NCBI GenBank assembly: GCA_000934385.1
Contig: KN880475.1
Span: 62,001-126,000, forward strand
Direction: 5' to 3'
DNA length: 64,000 nucleotides
Source of the DNA: Cylindrobasidium torrendii FP15055 ss-10
Taxonomy: Eukaryota > Basidiomycota > Agaricomycetes > Agaricales > Physalacriaceae
Shown here one piece after another: positions 47,701 to 58,669 of this stretch. Within the stretch, counting starts at the first letter, position 1. Each line of letters begins with the position of its first letter. The position numbers and the translations under genes are program-made. The notes under the pieces were generated by a model, which searched no databases, was not told the origin of the DNA, and saw nothing but the letters and a program-made list of their open reading frames with translations.

Positions 47701-50700
47701 CCAGCGGAATCACCACACGAAGGAACGGTCTGGGCAAAGCAACTCCGAGGAGAGTCCTGTCAAGTATGACCATGCCAATTTCCCTGTACGTTGGCCCGAA
47801 TATTGCTATACGACCTACTGCTCACTGCAGGGGAAATCCTTAGGTCTCGCAGCGTTCCGTGGACCATCCAAACGTGGATATCTTTCCTTCGCAGAATGGT
47901 GGTCCCTCTGCTCCTTGGGGCGCGCGCTCATCAACACCCTCCCTGGTTGCGACGGGTGCATCATCAGCATATCCCTCCCGGGGCGATATTAAGCACCCTC
48001 CTCCCGTGGTGTCCCCATATGAGCGCTTCGTACCAGAACCTCAATACTCTGGCAGCAGCCGACACACTACACACAAGGATGATTCCTCTCTCAAGAATCA
48101 GACTCCAGCTTCGCTCCGGGAGGCTTCAGGACAATCGCTTCCTGTCTCGCAATCCAACAATGCGTCTCCGGAGAACAATGTCGGCATTCATATTTCTCCA
48201 GGATTATCACCCCACAATTCACCATGGGCAAAGTCCTCACCAGCCAGGAGCGTTCCTCAGGAAAAGGTATGCCTGCGAAAACATTTTGTCTCCCCCATAA
48301 ATTGATGTCAGTCTGTAGCCGAGTCCTCGTGGTGACGGAATGCACGGCGTTGGGCCATCTCAAGCAAGTCCAGCGAGCCAAAGATCGTCGCCTCCAAAGC
48401 GAGACAGTATTCCTGTCCCAGCTAACTCTCGGTCTATCAGCATGGATGCCAGCTCGCGTAGAGAAATTTCTGCCCGGTCGACAGACGCTGTTGGACGCTC
48501 GTTCAAGGTTTGTGCATGGCGCAATGTTGTTTCGGGCGCTAAGCTGTATGCAGGACACGTTTTCAAAGGCTCAGAACCCTTCATTCAATCAAGGGGGAAG
48601 TGACCAGCCTATCGTGCCACCTGTCGCATCTTCTGAGCGTCCATCAAATTGGAATGCAGGCGCCTCTCTACCGCGATCTTCGACAGCAATGGGAATGCGA
48701 CCTACCGAGAGCCTTTCTCGTGCAATGCCAATGTCTCTCACAGCTAATGCGTCCAATGCATCTGTCGGCGGAGGCATCAACAGACCATCCACTGCTGCCG
48801 GCTTTCCTCAACAAAGCCAAACCTTGGATGATAATAGGCTATCGAGGATGGCAGGAACTGATTCGCTTCGTGAACGATTCGCAACAAAGACACGCCCACG
48901 CATCCCATTTCCTGTTCCGGAATCAGAGTCTCCCCAGTCAAACGTTCCACAGACATCGTCAATCATCCCGCCAATCCCATTTACAAACCCTGCACGTTTG
49001 GCCCCGTCAGGCTCGTCCGGCCCTTTCCCTGTATACCAAAGGATGGATAGCGGCCAGTCCTTGCGGACACAAGTGGGCGATAGCGAAGCCCTCTCCAGCC
49101 AGGATCCCTCCATTGACGACCTCGGGCTGCTGTCTTCGTCATCACCTCCCAGCCCGCGGCGGCGGTTGCTATCTTCAAATGCAGACTCTACGCAAGCCAT
49201 CGTTTCATCCCCAGTAGAAGAGCGACCACCGCGCGAATCGATGACAACGCCTTTTCGGCATCCTATACTGGCGGACTTGCTCACCTCGCCCACAAACAAT
49301 ACCAAATTTGTCGCGGGCCAGCTGCACCCAGCTCGTCCCCCGACTACGGAGCCGCGGGTCACACCACCTGAGCCGGTCGTCGCCGCCGAGCCCACACGAC
49401 CCCCGCTGCGAAGAGGGAATGCTGAGGTCGGCAATGGGGTCTTGCGCCCTGGCAGTGTGATTCCTGCAGCATCGACAAGGAGTGCGACGGCCCCGGAACA
49501 AAGGGCAGCGACCCCCTGGGAATCCCAGCTCAGTGGACCGCAGTCATCTGCGACCATCCAGCAATCGCGCGGGGGCGATGCCTTGCTGGAACCCGTCTAT
49601 TCTGCACCACCCTCGTCCAACCAACACCGCTCCCAGGTCCCACCGCCGCCCAGGACTTCCAGTACACCCATGCCGACTAGCTCATCGCAATCTCTTCGCC
49701 AGCATACGACCATCCCGCCGGTACCGACGGCATTCCCCGCCCAGACAAAGTCTAGCGAACCAGCGCCTCGCAATCGGTCACTTTCGGATAGGCTGGCGAC
49801 TTCGACTCTCGATTCCATCCGGCATGGCCATGCTGAGCCGACGCCAGCCAAGGAGAACACTGCAACTTTTGTTATCCCCCCAATTCCACTTGCCACGAAC
49901 AACTCGCCTAGAAACCGTACGACCTCTCATGACCTTCCCTCTCGCTCTATACCAGCTGCAGCATCCAGCAATGTACCGCCCGTGTCTCATGACAACGCTC
50001 ATCGTCGCAACGTCTCTTCATCGCATCAACAATCCAATGTATCGATACCCCAACCACCGCAAGCTGTGGCCACGCATGTACCTACGCCCCCTACTGTTGC
50101 TGTGCCACCTCCTTCGACAAAGGCTACGCAGTCTCAACACCGTCAGGTCGACCCCTCGAGCTCAGAAACGCTGCCCATTGCTCGCATCGCGTCGCATGAA
50201 TCTGGGAGCAAGCCAAACATCAAACGTTCCGCATCGCCTGTGCGCGCATCCGCGGATGTCCCTTCGAAGATCGCATCAGGTCCCACTTCATCTGCGCTCA
50301 AGAAATCATCCTCAAAGTCATCTCTCCGTCCATCTGGTGAGAACCAGGATGTGAAGTCCCAATCCAAGAAAGGGTTCATGCAGATGTTCCGCACAGCTAG
50401 TGGGAAGACGGTCGAGTCTTCCAAAGCACCTGCCAGCGCCTCATCGTCACGCCCAATTGAGGCATCTTCTAGCAAGCGTGCCGACGAGACGACCTCGCAG
50501 AGCAGCAAACAGGCCCCGCCCCGTCCGCCTCCACTGAAAATGCCTTCTTCCTCTGCATCGAAGCCACGGTCTGCGAGCCAGAATAACAATGCTCCTCAAC
50601 CATCTGCTTTCACGCCATTCAAGTACATGACAGCAAAACGGCACCGTACTGTGTCTGCCGCATCTTTGGAAGCTGTCAATGGTACCGCCGTACGTCCGCC

Positions 50701-50980
50701 CACATTGGCTCGAATAGATATTTACCATGACCTTTAGACGAACACTGTGATAGGATCGCCGACGGCATCGCTGTTGAGTTCCAATCCAGCGATGCCGCCC
50801 GTCCTGCGTGATCCCCTGGTGGCAGCACGTGAATGGCGCGAGCAAGGCAACGCGGAAAGTGGGCATCGCAAGAACGGAAAGGTCAGAATCCGTAGGCCCG
50901 GCGTTGTCTTTGATGTTGTGGATAATGCACCAGAAGATAGGCCACGGTACAGGTCGAACCGCAGGCGAGAGAAGTCATGA
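44738..50980 (+). CDS. Large coiled-coil and disordered protein with AEERR repeats
   Basis: About 1,900 residues, ATG at 44738 (MKSFFQQLKSEKPPP). Residues 1-270 are Ser/Pro/Thr-rich and disordered, with two YESAP repeats. A charged segment follows, then a very long predicted helix made of AEERR/LAEERR/REREREL units (45600-47340). An intron at about 46018-46065 (GTACGAGG...GCATAG, with CTGAC branch point) joins QAEE to LIIERERL and explains the apparent frame change. The second half (47400-50980) is again disordered, Ser/Pro/Thr-rich, with basic patches, and ends RSNRRREKS. I know no function; similar low-complexity proteins in Agaricomycetes are hypothetical. The first residues KAYKIWIPPVPPSK may be a short linear motif. 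It could be a cytoskeletal or scaffold protein (inference from composition only). Confidence 0.75.
46150..47340 (+). repeat. Imperfect coding repeat (Glu/Arg-rich heptad-like units)
   Basis: Repeats of 12-21 nt such as GAGGAACGTCGTCTGGC encode LAEERR-type units, many in direct succession between 46840 and 46980. The periodicity produces long open frames on both strands, which are by-products. Expansion or contraction by unequal exchange is likely. Confidence 0.8.
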
Positions 50981-51479
50981 GCTATCTTCTTCAACACTAA
51001 TGATAATGACCGGTTATGGGCAATCAAATATGTATGTATATTGTATGTAATTGTTATTGGGCCTTTTCTATTCCTTCTCTTATATAATGGTGGATGACTC
51101 GTGGGCGGTGTCTAGTAATCTGTCTGCTTCCAAATGTGCTTTGTTCGACGCATAACTTGCTAATATGTACTTCGTATGTACTGGTTCACTTCTTGGCCCC
51201 GCAACAGCACTAGAGATCAATTCTTCAATGTTCATCAAATCGATGGCTCCCCACAATGGGCACTACCTCACCGGCGGCGCCAAAATGGAAGTTGAACGTA
51301 AAACGTTAAACTCCGGTGTGCATACCAAGCTCAACACATAGTAAGCATGTTGTCCTGAGATCGATGTCTATGAAGTAGTTACAAATTACCATAACCGAGA
51401 AACTGTGAGTGTGAAGTCAAAGCAGATGGAAAGCTCGAGTTGTCCTGACTATACGAAAATCGCGGGGCAGAGGATGTCC
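50981..51479. other. Convergent spacer, no gene
   Basis: AT-rich 3' flanks of the two converging genes. Nothing else recognised. Confidence 0.5.
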
Positions 51480-53591
51480 TCAACATCCGGCGCTGGGGAG
51501 ATAGGTCGTGGTTGGCCCCAGATTTGCCAGAACTTCCTTGTTGAGTTGGTCAAAGTCCACAGTTTCCCAGAGGGCCGGAGTTGACTCAATGTCGGCGAGC
51601 ATGGGGTCGTCTTTGTATGAGGTGCTTGGAATCATCTGCATGGAAGCCATCCTGACGCTCTAAAAATTCATAGTCAGTGAACAGTCCAAAAACAATATTT
51701 TTCTGAAAGTTCGCACTGTATCAGTCTTTCTGGCCTCCGCCTCTTGAGCTTTGCGCTCACGGCGCCGTTGTTCGACCCGCAAAGCAATCTATGGGCTCAG
51801 TTAGCACCAGTGAAGGTAAGACCGGCATACTGCTGACTTCTGCATCTCTCTTTCTCTTCTCCTGTTTCTGCCTGTCTTCGTACAGGCCCTTGTTGTGTCC
51901 GAAAGAGACAGTTTCGCATTCTAGTGGGTCTGAGTCTGTGCTTGAGGGTTCCTGCTTGGATTCGTGAGGATTGTCAGCGAATGACGCCAGATTCCCTGTG
52001 TTAAATAAAAGACTGGTGTGGTCACTCCCAGAAGGACGTTCAAGGGAGGCTGTATCAGCGGACGGTTTGCTACTACGATGTTCACCGTCGACTTGCTTCT
52101 CTTCATTCGTAGCGAAATTCGAAGTCGAGGGAGAAGCCAATGGCGATGGCAACGCTCTAGTTTTGGGACGCCCTGACCCACGATACGCACCGCGTCCGGG
52201 ACGATTGAGGTTGCCTACTACCACACTAGGGGGGCTAGCCGGTCGTCGAAAGGCGCGCGGAGGCTGAGGATAGTAACTCATGTCGGGCATGTTATCTGGA
52301 GTGATATTGTAGGGCTCTGGGCCCAGCCAGTCAGGACGTGGAACGCGGCCGGTACGGTCGCATCTGTACTCGAGTTCTGCTTCAGCGCGGCGCTCCCACT
52401 CTAGTGTCTCTCGGTCATCCTCTGAACTTGTCCTTACTTGAGCGATCTCAATATGTGGGTGATTCGACTCTGGTATCGGAGTGATTGGTCCATTGGACTC
52501 AATGTCCTCGTCGGCATCAGGATCGCGGGAGGCTGGCGTGACTGCGCTAAAAATTTCGACTGATTCAGATGTGGACGCTCCCGATGGCATAACAGATTGC
52601 ACTGCGAGGTTGGCTATCTAAGGTTGGCAATGTGTTAGCATCCGTAAGTGGGGGGAAAGGAATATTAGTTATTTACCGACGCAAATGTGTACGTGCCCTT
52701 CTTGGGTGCATACGAAGAGTGTAGCGCGAATGAAATGACTAAAACTGTCAAGATGGCCAACAGAAAGACGGGTTTTGGAGTAGATGTCACGATTTGCGCA
52801 AGGATGTCTGCCGTGTCGTGAAGATCGTCCATGATGCCCTGCGTACAGGGTGACGCAAGAAAAGCAGTCGTGATGTTGTTTATTGTATCCCCGTTAGCGA
52901 GCATGCTTTGACCTAGCTGCCAGATGCATACAACACATCTCTGTGAAAAGTGGATCATGCAGGAGTCAACGATTAACCGGCTGCTGGAAGTCTGTCGTGC
53001 ACATTCACGGAAGGGTGTTGCGCACGATGCACAGAGATCCACTATCTTCCAATTGACCACTATTTCCTCGAGCACATCAATGAAGTTGGGAGCGAAGCCT
53101 CGAACAACAAGTCGTATTGTATTGGATCCGACGTTGATGATTGTCGAAAGGGTATTCGTGAAGCGGTCGACTGCAAAGTCTTTGGGAACGCGATACTCAA
53201 ACTCAGACCAGATTGGCAGAGGCCCATTTCTCACACGACTGTGACGACCATGAAGAAGCGTGACAACGATGGCGGGAGTGACGATGGCCAATGCACATAT
53301 GAAAATGCATACGCGGTATATGCGATCCAGACTATCAAATGTCTGAACGTAAATTCGCCTAGGAGGCTGGAGGATATGCGGATGCACCAGTGTTGGTTGC
53401 GTGAGTACAAATGGCGTATCTGCATAAAAGAGGACGGTGCAAAGAAGGAGCCAGTGCTGAAGCATTGCGACAGCTGCAAATAGGCTGCGAAGATTGGGTG
53501 TGGTGATGGTGGTGGTGGTGGTGGTGGTGGTGTGGTGGTGGTGGTAGTAAAGATGCAACGAGAACCGATTGTGTCTGATTCGGTCCAACAT
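51480..53591 (-). CDS. Unrecognised membrane protein with long cytosolic tail
   Basis: A spliced minus-strand gene of about 620 residues ending at TGA 51480-51482. Membrane segments are visible as LLLCTVLFYADTPFVL, VCIFICALAIVTPAIVVTLL and VFLLAILTVLVISFALH. A ~170-residue loop with several cysteines (CASCATPFREC) lies between the last two. A Pro/Ser-rich hydrophilic tail follows, ending in a basic coiled stretch (RQKQEKRKRDAE) and VDFDQLNKEVLANLG. An intron with GTAAATAAC donor and GCTAAC branch point at about 52675-52620 joins the membrane part and tail in frame. The 5' end is uncertain: the frame reaches 53591 but crosses a GGT/ACC microsatellite. The first Met after it is at 53465, and further exons may lie up to ~54130. 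Function unknown. Confidence 0.6.
53502..53546. repeat. GGT trinucleotide microsatellite
   Basis: About 14 GGT units with single interruptions (GGTGAT, GTGTGG). It reads as poly-Thr/His or poly-Pro on the minus strand depending on frame, and makes the start of the neighbouring membrane-protein gene ambiguous. Such tracts vary in length between strains. Confidence 0.9.
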
Positions 53592-54330
53592 TGGTCAGAC
53601 AAAGTGATCGACAACTGGACATCACTAACAATGAGCATCAGGTTGGCCATAGTAGTAGTGATGCCCATTGCGATACTTCTGAATGATGCATGAATCGTGG
53701 CCCAAAACCAAAACAAAGATGATTACCTTATTGACAAATAGTCGTCCTGAAGTTCCCAGCGATCCAGGGTTCAGTAGTCTGAATCAAAAGTGATCACTTC
53801 ACAAGTTGTCAGTAATCGCATGCAATGGCAGAAAGGTCAATTCGACTTCATCGAGCCGCTTGGCAGACGTTGCCACCAGCCAAGTGAGGGCTGTACCTCA
53901 CGGACTGAGCGTCTCACCGCAATAGGTCCTTGGTCAACTTTCCAAGATGATAATGGCGTCAATCGTGCCCCAAGGAGGATATTAGTAAATTTGGCTCACC
54001 GATGTTACTCGTGCAAGGGTCCTATCGTCGAATCATCAATAAACATGTCCCACACTTACAAGAAAGGATTCTTGAGCTGCACGGACACCACCCTATACAA
54101 TCGCGAACGAGCACAGGAAATCGACTCCATTGCCAATGTCGCACCCAGAACACCGTCCCATTACTTTCTTACTGTACATCGTCCGCGCCGTCCGTAATAG
54201 GTAGTAGAGAAGGGTATTTCGATTTCAAAAATACTTCACAACATGGAAAAGAAAGAAGATCGGAAGCCGAACACAAGAAAACACTGAATGAGGGAGCGCG
54301 GCGCGTGGGTATACGTATACGGCTACGACC
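53592..54330 (-). other. Possible 5' exons of the membrane-protein gene
   Basis: On the minus strand an ATG at 54130 opens MESISCARSRLYRVVS and runs to a GTAAGT donor near 54060. An exon-like piece near 53785-53735 (LLNPGSLGTSGRLFVNK) is bounded by a TTGATTCAG acceptor and a GTAATC donor. These look like upstream exons, but I could not keep phase into 53591. The opposite-strand frame at 53790-54197 is probably a by-product. Confidence 0.25.
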
Positions 54331-55583
54331 TTAGAATCGACGCCCGGGTTGAGGCTGTTGCATGGGCGGAGCCATTGGACGTCCAGCGCCCGGGCCTGGC
54401 ATACCGCCGCGCATCTGTGGGGGCCCACCTCTGCCCATTGGTCCCGGATAGCCTTGAGGTGCAAACCCGCCAGGTCCTGGTGGTCCTTGTCCAGGAGGAG
54501 GGAAGCCGCGTGGCGGGCCAGGTTGACCGTATCCTGGCCCAGGGATTGGACCTCCCCGACCTCCTCCTGGCATCATTTGGGGCGGCGGACCGCGCTGCTG
54601 TGGGCCAGGGCCACCCATCTGCGGACCGGGCGGACCACGAGGAGGCGCGGCGCTTGCTGGGCCGGGGTCGCGCAAGGAAACGGGGGCGGGACGTCCACCA
54701 CCACCAGCACCACCAGGGTTCTTCTCGGCTGCCTTAATAATTTCGTCGCTATTGTGGATATTAGTTAGCGTTTTTAGTTGTTATGGACTGCGCAACGCAC
54801 TCGAGGAGATTGAGTGCTGCGCACAAGACCACCCATTCCACGCAGTCTTCATTGCCCTCGCCCAAAGTTTGCCAGACAGCCTTTTCTTCTGGTGATTTGC
54901 CCGTGATGCTGATACGTGTGCCGCCGCCGTTGGGGCCGGCTGGGTTCTTCTGGATCTTTCCGAACTCGATGCGTTTAGGCGGGATGTTATGGCCAGCATA
55001 AGCGAAGTAGAACATGCTCCAGAAGCCCGCGTTTGGATTTGGCTTCGAGATCTGGAAGAGTGGCAGATCGGCCGAGTCGGGAGACGGCAACGAGAGCTTG
55101 TAGATAGGTGAGATGACACCGGTATTGGCGATGGACCACTTGAGGTTACGGGATGCCTCGCAACGGACTACGCGGTTGCCGTTGGGCGACGTGTGGCCTG
55201 GGTCGGAGGCAGAGGCCTTGCTGGAGACATCCTTCGGTCGCGGAGGGAAGAGTTTCGCAACGCAGAGATCGCCCTGAGGCGACGGCGTCAACAGATAGTT
55301 CTCTGAGTTCTGGTAAAGTGATTAGCAGTAGCACGGAAGACGCGGACGACAGACGCACAAAATTGGTGTGCAAATAAGAGTAGAGAATGTTGGACGGTTG
55401 GCCTGTGTAAATGTCAGTTGCTAGCCAACGATGCCTACACTCGACGGACCATGCGGGGTGACGATGAGCGTTGGAAGGTGGTCGGGGATTGGTGGATGCG
55501 TAGGCGAGGTGTAAACAGAGTAGATGGCTGTTTGGGCGTGTCAGCGCCAATACCAGCGGTGAGAGCGGGCACGTACCAGCCAT
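54331..55583 (-). CDS. Conserved fungal protein with Pro/Gly-rich C-terminal tail
   Basis: About 330 residues. ATG at 55583 opens a very short exon 1 (ATGGCTG) followed by a 49-nt intron (GTACGTG...AAACAG). The next exons give SNILYSYLHTNF, then NSENYLLTPSPQGDLCVAKLF, a globular domain with VVRCEASRNLKWSIANTG, GFWSMFYFAYAGHNIPPKRIEFGK and WQTLGEGNEDCVEWVVLCAALNLLE. The tail is Pro/Gly/Arg-rich (PGPQMGGPGPQQRGPPP, ending PQPGRRF), suggestive of RNA or condensate association. I recognise the globular block only as a conserved fungal hypothetical family. It is divergent from RTS1, with 92 bp between start codons. Confidence 0.75.
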
Positions 55584-55675
55584 TCGTGATGAGCAACAGC
55601 AACAGAGCAGAGTTTCAGGGAAAGATGTCACGCGTTACCGTAACGCCTTCTCTCTGCCGCCACAGTCGTTGAACG

Positions 55676-58056
55676 ATGAAGGGGCTCAAGAAGACTCTGG
55701 TTAGCGCGGTCTCTTAATCCCGTCTTATCCATTTGACGAAAATCTATTTCAAGTCTTTGAACCGCAAGAACTCGAATGGAGCCGATGGGACGAAGAAGGA
55801 TAAATCGGGCAGCAGCGTCGCGGCACCGCCCCCTCCGCCAAACAATGCCAAGCCTTCTGCCACTGGCGCAGCGCCCCAGAGGAACGCAGGCAGTGCCCCC
55901 GCGCCCAAGGCAGGAGGAGATGCCTCTCCCCCGAATATAGTGGTCTCCTCCGATCCTGTGCATGAACAAAGCACCAATCCGCGCACTCCAGACCGCGCAG
56001 AACCCCCACGAAACACCGCACTCAACAGGCTTCGTGCAGGGCCCAAAGACACGATCCCCATCGTTGGAAAGCCGCCTCGCAAGCAGCGCAGCAGCCGATT
56101 CGTCGTTACTGAGCGAGTAGAGATTCAGCGGCTGCCTAGTTTCAATGGTGCGTTGGTCAAATGAGATGGACTTGCAATCGCTTACGCCGTGTTTTTGTGC
56201 TCAGAGACGCCCATTCCTGACCGCGCATCCCTGTTTGTAGCCAAGCTCCACCAGTGTCGCGTTCTCTTCGACTTCAACGATGCCAGCTCTGAGCTCACCG
56301 GCAAGCAAATCAAGGCACAAACACTTCACGAAATGCTTGAGTATATTACAAGTCAGCGCGGCGTCATCACCGAGCACATATACCCCGAGGTTGTGAACAT
56401 GGTCCGTGCTCTCGTCGCTTGTGTCTGCATAATGTCTCATCTTCGCAGTTTGCGTCCAATCTCTTCCGCTCTATACCCCCTCCTGTAAATCCAACTGGAG
56501 ATGCATTCGATCCAGAGGAAGATGAGCCCGTTCTCGAACTCGCATGGCCCCATCTCCAAATCGTTTATGAGTTCTTCCTGCGCTTCATCGAGAACGGGGA
56601 CTTCAATATCGCCATTGCCAAGCGCTACATCGACCAAACCTTTGTGCTTAATCTACTCGAGCTGTTCGACTCAGAAGACCCCCGCGAACGCGACTTCCTC
56701 AAGACCACTCTCCACCGCATCTACGGCAAATTCCTCAACCTTCGCGCCTTTATCCGCCGATCCATCAATAACGTCTTTTTCCAATTCGTGTACGAGACTG
56801 AAAAGCACAACGGTATCGCGGAACTACTCGAAATTCTTGGTTCTATCATCAATGGCTTTGCCTTGCCCCTCAAAGACGAACACAAGATTTTCCTCACCCG
56901 CGTCCTCCTTCCCCTTCACAAAGTTAAAAGCCTTTCCCTCTATCATCCACAGCTCGCATATTGCGTCGTCCAATTCCTGGAGAAGGACCCACTGCTCGCA
57001 GAAGATGTCCTACTAGGTCTGCTCAAGTTCTGGCCAAAAGTCAATTCGCCCAAGGAAGTCATGTACTTGAACGAAGTCGAAGAAATTTTGGATGTCACGG
57101 ACCCGGTAGAGTTTCAAAAGATTCAAGTCCCCCTATTCCAACAACTTTCGCGGTGCATCAACAGTCAGCATTTCCAGGTGGCGGAGCGTGCATTGCTGTA
57201 CTGGAACAACGAATATGTCGTCAATCTCATGAGCTACAACCTCTCCACGGTTCTCCCGATTGTATTTCCTCCGCTCTACAATAATTCGAGGTCGCATTGG
57301 AATAGGTGAGCGGCCTCGGTTTACGTCTGGCTTCATATTGACTCTGTATAGGACAATTCATGGCATGGTTTACAACGCGTTAAAGCTCTTCATGGAAATC
57401 AACGCCGAGATGTTTGACGAGTGCATGCAGAGCTTCAAGGAGCGTCAGATTAAGTATGTCATTCATCATCAGCAATGCCTTTCCGAGCTAACGAAGCGCG
57501 CATAGAGAGCAACAAGACGCAGTTGACCGCTATGATGCTTGGCAAAGAATGCGCGAAAAAGCTGTCAAGAATGTTAATGGCAAGCTGCCCGCAAACTACC
57601 ACGAAGTCGAACATCCGCCACCGCCTGCGCCCATACCTGTGGACGATAACGACATCCTTGATCTGACACTCGAACTTAATGCTGCCACCATAGATGACGT
57701 CCAAGCAGACTATCTAGACGACCAGGGCATGGAGAGGGTACCGATGGCTGACCCCGGGATGGATGTACGCACAGACCTCCGCACTAGGATGCCATGACAC
57801 TCACCAGCATCGATAGGCAACTTATGATGTCGGGAACCCGGACAATCAACCCTCTTCACCTGGAGGGCCACAGAGCCCGCATGTGCGTCGCAAGAGCGTA
57901 CTCCCTGGTACGTCTTTGTGGTTGTAGTCAGTTACGGCGCACTGACTATGCATAGTGGACCCGACTGTGCTACGTGACTTGCAAGCACACCGAAGCTTGG
58001 ACGATCTTGGATATCCAGCGGCAAATGGCAGGGCGTCTTACGGAGAGTTCTCATGA
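55676..58056 (+). CDS. RTS1: PP2A regulatory subunit B56 (Rts1)
   Basis: ATG at 55676. Exon 1 (MKGLKKTL, 24 nt) joins through a 54-nt intron ending TTTCAAG to [10 protein letters not shown] disordered Pro/Ala-rich N terminus leads to the B56 domain: [18 protein letters not shown], DLKxK-like [59 protein letters not shown], then [17 protein letters not shown] and [18 protein letters not shown]. These HEAT-like repeats bind the PP2A scaffold and LxxIxE substrates. The tail, recovered by two further introns, reads [20 protein letters not shown] and ends GRASYGEFS with TGA at 58054-58056. About 670 residues. Rts1 directs PP2A to septins, kinetochores and cell-size control in yeast. Confidence 0.95.
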
Positions 58057-58669
58057 GTTCTTCTAAGCTTGTTTTATTGTGGATAGACACTGTCACTATG
58101 CTTACTGCACGCATAAAATTCTGTATCTCGTTTTTCTTTTATAATAAGTTACTTAGCCGACGCTGATGTACTATCATGTAGTTCAATATGCTGGTTCAAC
58201 TCCTGCCGTCTTGTCATGTCGTGTATTGAGTGCTTCGACTCCTGGGCAGTGGTAGCAAGTATCTCTGTTCTCACACACCAATGGCAAGTAAGAGGCCCGG
58301 CATCAAGCAGTGCATCCAGAGTGCTACACTCAGAAAATAGATCACTTGAATCATCACTCGTAACTCAGTACTCAGCGCTCAGTACTTCGTTAGCCAGATT
58401 TTGGCCTAGTTGCGACTTGCATCACCGACAAGTCTTGCACACCCTGTCGAAACGATTTGAACCAAATCATGTCCAAGGCAAGCGATTGTCGTCGGCCGCT
58501 TCAGTCCAGTACTGCAATTTCAATCCCTTTGTCAAGTGCCCTTATCGAGCTCAGCGGGGTGTAGTATGCTCAAGCGCAAGTGTTAGTTAGTATGTACAAC
58601 ATTCATCTTCAAGCAGGTGGGGAATATTTGTATTATACAATGTGCGCATCCAGATCTCATCATTCACGT
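58057..58669. other. Convergent spacer between RTS1 and citrate synthase
   Basis: No gene or repeat recognised. The open frame 58216-58590 has no homology I know and lies in what should be 3' UTR. A promoter or ncRNA cannot be excluded. Confidence 0.5.

Noticed and set aside
48600..50354. Plus-strand frames 48600-49217 and 49482-50354
   Set aside because: Both lie inside the longer frame 48224-50737 that continues the large gene; their His/Arg-rich composition is typical of an out-of-frame reading of Ser/Pro codons.
53790..54197. 135-codon plus-strand frame
   Set aside because: It is antisense to segments with better exon borders on the minus strand and resembles no family; probably chance.
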